A stretch of DNA of 64,000 bases from positions 2,418,001 to 2,482,000 of the forward strand of contig NZ_CP108381.1 in assembly GCF_035956715.1 (NCBI RefSeq). Reading direction: 5' to 3'. Below, piece by piece: positions 60,749 to 64,000 of this stretch. This stretch comes from Nocardia sp. NBC_01329 (GTDB lineage Bacteria > Actinomycetota > Actinomycetes > Mycobacteriales > Mycobacteriaceae). Under the pieces are notes generated by a model. The model did no database searches. It saw only the letters and a program-made list of their open reading frames with translations, and was not told the origin of the DNA. Each line of letters starts with the position of its first letter. Positions within the stretch are counted from its first letter, which is position 1. The position numbers were made by a program, and so were the translations under genes.

Positions 60749-61190
60749 CGGTTTCTCTCTATCCGGTTGTGGTGCGGCACGGCACGGCATCGACAGGTGA
60801 GGCTCGACACATATGACGACCACAGTGCGGCGAATTCATCGCTCCGGGAACAGATTCGTCGACAAAGATCTCGAAACGATAAGTTTCGCTCGCGGCGAGC
60901 GAGAAAATTCGCTCGAGTCCGGGTGCGGCGACGGCCATCATGAACCGGCGTACAAACGACCGGGGAGGAGCGCCCCGTGACCGGTCCGCATCACGCATTC
61001 GGCCACTGCGGCGTACCGCGCGATATCGCCCCCGCCGTGATGGGAACAGAATTCCGCGACACCGGCCTCCTCCCTGGTGGGCCGCGCAGCAGCATCCGGG
61101 GCCGGGCGGCCGGTGCCCCCGACAGCCGTCGCGTCGGTGCCCGGGGACGTACGCTGTTCCCGATCGTTCCACGCGAAGAGAGGAATACCG

Positions 61191-61337
61191 ATGAAAACCA
61201 GGCTCAACTGCCCGTGCGGCGAACATCTCACCGGGGCGAACGAGGACGAACTGGTCGACATCGTGCGCAAACATCTCACCGAGAACCATCCGGGGCACGA
61301 TTACAGCCGCGACGAGATCCTTTTCATCGCCTATTGA
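61191..61337 (+). CDS. DUF1059 small protein
   Basis: MKTRLNCPCGEHLTGANEDE, then LVDIVRKHLTENHPGHDYSR and DEILFIAY, is the whole 48-residue DUF1059 domain. GAGAGAGG precedes the ATG. Stand-alone and of unknown function. Confidence 0.85.
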   Translation: MKTRLNCPCGEHLTGANEDELVDIVRKHLTENHPGHDYSRDEILFIAY

Positions 61338-61453
61338 CCCGCCGCACCGGCCCGGCACGGGCCGGTGACTCCGGGCCGTTCATAGCCCGGCCGCGCACCG
61401 AGCGCATCGTGGTATATGGATCGGGGCGGCATCGCTCGCCGGGAAGGATCCAC

Positions 61454-62167
61454 ATGGACGACCACACACTCGCCGCGACACTGGCCGGCGAAGCCGGCGA
61501 ACTGCTGCTCGGCATCCGGGACCTCGGCGGCGCGGTCGGTGACCGGAGATCCGACAATTTCCTGCTCGAACGACTCGCGCGGGAACGCCCGGCGGACGCG
61601 GTGCTCTCGGAGGAATCACCCGACGACGGCGACCGCGTCCGGCGATCGCGGGTATGGATCGTCGACCCGCTCGACGGAACCCGGGAATACGGGGAACCGG
61701 CACGCGAGGACTGGGCGGTTCATGTCGCACTCGCGGTGGACGGTATACCCGTCGCGGGGGCGGTCGCGCTCCCCGCCCAGAGTCTGGTGCTGCACACCGG
61801 ACAGCCCCCGACCCTCCCCGCGCCGCCACTGCCCGGCACCGTGCGGGTGGCGCTGTCGCGCAGCCGACCCTCGTTCGAGGTCCGGCGCCTGGTGGCCCGC
61901 CTCGGGGCGACCGAGGTCCCCATGGGTTCGGCGGGCGCCAAGGCCATGGCGGTGGTCCGGGGAATCGCCGATATCTACGCCCATTCGGGTGGACAGTACG
62001 AATGGGATTCCTGCGCACCGGTCGCGGTCGCGGCCGCCGCCGGATTGCACGTCTCCCGACTCGACGGCAGTCCGCTGGTCTACAACCGGCCCGATCCTTA
62101 TCTCCCCGACCTGCTCATCTGTCGGCCGGAACTGGCCGAGATCGCGCTGAAGGCACTGTCGGAGTAG
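61454..62167 (+). CDS. Inositol-monophosphatase-family enzyme, CysQ-like
   Basis: The 237-residue protein shows LSEESPDD, then WIVDPLDGTREYGEPAREDW (metal-binding motif B) and GGQYEWDSCAPVAVAAAAGL (motif C), as in CysQ/3'-phosphoadenosine 5'-phosphate phosphatases. It probably removes phosphate from PAP or inositol phosphate. GGAAGGAT lies before ATG 61454. Confidence 0.88.
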   Translation: MDDHTLAATLAGEAGELLLGIRDLGGAVGDRRSDNFLLERLARERPADAVLSEESPDDGDRVRRSRVWIVDPLDGTREYGEPAREDWAVHVALAVDGIPVAGAVALPAQSLVLHTGQPPTLPAPPLPGTVRVALSRSRPSFEVRRLVARLGATEVPMGSAGAKAMAVVRGIADIYAHSGGQYEWDSCAPVAVAAAAGLHVSRLDGSPLVYNRPDPYLPDLLICRPELAEIALKALSE

Positions 62168-62283
62168 TGCCCACGGACGCTGCGCCCGGCCGGCCCTCTA
62201 CAAGCGTGACACCGGGCCGTGCGCACCCGGCCCGGATCGGCACACAATGGTCGGATGTGTCCGCAACGACAGGAGAATGGCAA

Positions 62284-63105
62284 GTGAGCGGTCGACTATC
62301 CGGCAGAGTAGCTTTCGTCACCGGCGCGGCGCGGGGTCAGGGGCGGGCCCACGCGGTACGACTGGCAGCGGAGGGTGCGGATATCATCGCGGTGGATCTG
62401 TGCGGACCGTTGCCTCCCGCGGTCCCCTATGACGCCGCCACCCCCGCCGATCTCGACGAGACCGTCCGCCTGGTCGAGGAGACCGGGCGCAAGATCGTCG
62501 CCACCGCGGCCGATACCCGCGATCGGCACGCTGTGCACGCTGCCGTCGACGAAGGCGTCGCCGCGTTCGGCCGTCTCGACATCATCGTCGCCAATGCCGG
62601 AATCTGTGTTCCCGAGCCGTGGGATGCCATCACCGAGGAGTCGTTCCGGGCCGTCCTCGATACCAATGTGACCGGTACTTGGAACACCGTCACCGCCGGT
62701 GCGCACCAGATCATCGAGGGTGGGCGCGGCGGTTCGATCATCCTGATCAGTTCTGCGTCGGGCGTGGCGATGCAGCCGTTCATGGTCCACTACACCGCCA
62801 GTAAGCACGCCGTCACCGGGATGGCCCGGGCGCTGGCCGCCGAGCTGGGTAAACACTCGATCCGGGTCAACAGCGTCGCGCCCGGTCCGGTCGCCACTCC
62901 GATGGGGTCCGGCGATATGGTCGGCGCGCTCACCCGGGCCGCGGAGACCAACGAGCTGCTCGGCCGGATGAACACCCCGCTGCTGCCGGAGGGGATCGCG
63001 CAGCCGGAGGATATCTCCGACGCGGTGTGCTGGCTGGCGAGCGACGAATCGCGATTCGTCACCGCGAGCAGTATCTCGGTCGACCTGGGCGCCGCGCAGT
63101 ACTGA
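62284..63105 (+). CDS. Mycofactocin-coupled SDR oxidoreductase
   Basis: The 273-residue enzyme has VAFVTGAARGQGRAHAVRLA, then VDLCGPLPPAVPYDAATPAD, the extra loop of mycofactocin-coupled SDRs, and the catalytic YTASKHAVTGMARALAAEL. These enzymes carry tightly bound NAD(H) and exchange electrons with mycofactocin. AGGAG precedes GTG 62284. A tail of an NDMA-dependent alcohol dehydrogenase, another mycofactocin client, follows. Confidence 0.9.
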   Translation: MSGRLSGRVAFVTGAARGQGRAHAVRLAAEGADIIAVDLCGPLPPAVPYDAATPADLDETVRLVEETGRKIVATAADTRDRHAVHAAVDEGVAAFGRLDIIVANAGICVPEPWDAITEESFRAVLDTNVTGTWNTVTAGAHQIIEGGRGGSIILISSASGVAMQPFMVHYTASKHAVTGMARALAAELGKHSIRVNSVAPGPVATPMGSGDMVGALTRAAETNELLGRMNTPLLPEGIAQPEDISDAVCWLASDESRFVTASSISVDLGAAQY

Positions 63106-63159
63106 ACCCGCACGATCCCGGCATACCGCCCCGGGTGCGGCAGCGCGGGCGGCGCTGCC

Positions 63160-63468
63160 GTGATCGCAGGCGCAGGTCGCGGCAGTTGCGTACTCGCCGC
63201 CACCGGCGATGCCGCCGAGACCAATCCGCGGATGAACCTGTCGGCACTGACATTTCAGCAGAAGAGTCTGTGCGGCACCCTGTTCGGTGGCGGTAACCCG
63301 CAGCTGCTCATCCCGGAGGTCCTCGCACTCTACAAACTGGGCGATCTCGGGCTCGGCGATATGGTCACCCGCGAGTACTCCCTCGAGCAGATCGACGAGG
63401 GAATCGCCGATATGCTCGAGGGCCGCAACATCCGCGGAGTCATCCGCTTCACCGACGCGGACCGCTGA
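63160..63468 (+). pseudogene. 3' end of an NDMA-type alcohol dehydrogenase gene
   Basis: The frame reads GSCVLAATGDAAETNPRMNL, FQQKSLCGTLFGGGNPQLLI and then REYSLEQIDEGIADMLEGRN, IRGVIRF, the last 95 residues of a zinc alcohol dehydrogenase of the NDMA-dependent/mycofactocin-linked type. The catalytic domain is missing. GTG 63160 has no convincing ribosome site, so it is a remnant. Confidence 0.7.
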
Positions 63469-63485
63469 CGTCACCCGGAGCCGGG

Positions 63486-63944
63486 TCAGAACACGACCCG
63501 GCTCACCACCTCTGCGATGAGCGCGGGTTTCGACCCGCCGTCGATCTCGACGGTGTGCGCCACGGCCAGTTGCAGGGCCCCACCGGCCACTTCGGTGGCC
63601 TCGGCCAGCACCGCGGTCGACCGCACCTTCGCACCGACCGGTACCGGACTCGGAAACCGAACCTTGTTGGAGCCGTAGTTGATTCCCAGTTTGGCGTTGT
63701 CGAAACCGAAGATCTGCGAACCGAGCATCGGCAGCAGCGACAGCGTCAGGTAGCCGTGCGCGATGGGCCCCCCGAACGGGCTCTCCCGCTTCGCACGCTC
63801 CGGGTCGACATGGATCCACTGATGGTCTCCGGTGGCCTCGGCGAATTGATCGACCATCCGCTGGGTGACCTCCACCCAGTCGCTCGTACCCAGGGTCTCC
63901 CCCACCGCGCCGAGAACCTCGCCCTTGCCGGTGAATGTGCGCAC
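63486..63944 (-). CDS. MaoC-like enoyl-CoA hydratase
   Basis: The 152-residue protein has QFAEATGDHQWIHVDPERAK and GGPIAHGYLTLSLLPML, the hydratase-2 motif with the catalytic Asp/His, as in mycobacterial Rv0130-like R-hydratases. It hydrates enoyl-CoA in fatty-acid metabolism. GTG 63944 has AAGGAG upstream; earlier starts add a basic leader. Confidence 0.9.
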   Translation of the reverse strand: MRTFTGKGEVLGAVGETLGTSDWVEVTQRMVDQFAEATGDHQWIHVDPERAKRESPFGGPIAHGYLTLSLLPMLGSQIFGFDNAKLGINYGSNKVRFPSPVPVGAKVRSTAVLAEATEVAGGALQLAVAHTVEIDGGSKPALIAEVVSRVVF

Positions 63945-64000
63945 AGTGTGTCTCCTTCGGTCCGTGGCGCGCCCTCGCGACATCGCCTGCTCCCTACTAG

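Noticed and set aside
1..64000. tRNA, rRNA or CRISPR structures
   Set aside because: No cloverleaf, conserved rRNA stretch or regularly spaced repeat array was seen on reading; a covariance-model scan would be needed to exclude small RNAs.

Overview
The window is high-GC actinobacterial DNA, most like Nocardia or a close relative in the Mycobacteriales. This rests on a ChoD-type cholesterol oxidase, an antigen-85-like esterase, a LigC/PolDom end-joining pair, a mycofactocin-coupled SDR, an MPAB-type oxygenase, DUF2599 and DUF2784 proteins, and Scr1 (DUF5753)/DUF397 regulators. There are many TetR regulators beside lipid-oxidising enzymes. I saw no rRNA, tRNA or CRISPR array.

Region 1 (1-11.3 kb) is an eroded accessory zone. 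It holds the start of an APH-like kinase, an apparently intact IS630-family element (418-1605) with its TA target duplication, a short-chain dehydrogenase killed by a small deletion, pieces of Tn3-family transposase on both strands, and TetR and MmyB-like remnants. Intact-looking passengers are an azoreductase/MarR pair, an MFS/MerR pair and a zinc-ribbon protein gene bracketed by ~50-bp inverted repeats. A 40-bp perfect palindrome and a 15-bp direct repeat (2734 and 11061) also lie here.

Region 2 (11.3-25 kb) is catabolic and envelope-related: a Tat-exported GH1 enzyme, an AI-2E family permease, cholesterol oxidase with a divergent TetR, a TesB-like thioesterase with a divergent TetR, a choline-dehydrogenase-like GMC enzyme, an epoxide hydrolase, a CGNR zinc-finger regulator, an antigen-85-like esterase and a PucR-type regulator lacking its DNA-binding end.

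Region 3 (25-31.4 kb) is a nest of Scr1/DUF397-type genes with several small proteins. Two promoters share an almost identical 40-bp block, and a related inverted site lies upstream of the DUF397 gene, suggesting one small regulon.

Region 4 (32.0-37.4 kb) is the most unusual part. Four genes are joined by 4-bp stop/start overlaps: a SufS-like PLP enzyme, an unknown protein fused to an HMA metal-binding domain, a Y4yA/LysA-like PLP enzyme, and a cysteine-synthase-like enzyme fused to rhodanese. A Fur/Zur-like dyad lies just upstream. I propose a metal-responsive sulfur/amino-acid pathway, perhaps for a metallophore; the product is unknown.

Region 5 (37.4-47 kb) carries a PAP2 phosphatase, an NfeD/flotillin pair, a cold-shock-domain protein, the LigC/PolDom pair, an acyl-CoA dehydrogenase overlapping its TetR gene, and an SDR with a zinc-ribbon-like insert. 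Region 6 (47-64 kb) has small secreted and membrane proteins, a transglycosylase without a signal peptide, a GH3 glucosidase split by an in-frame TGA, a double-module acyl-CoA dehydrogenase, an MPAB oxygenase, TesB, a DUF574 methyltransferase, CysQ-like phosphatase, the mycofactocin SDR and a MaoC hydratase. Between these genes lie several 3' tails of lost genes (GMC oxidase, amine-oxidase-like FAD enzyme, SDR, alcohol dehydrogenase), so the whole window shows repeated gene loss by deletion.
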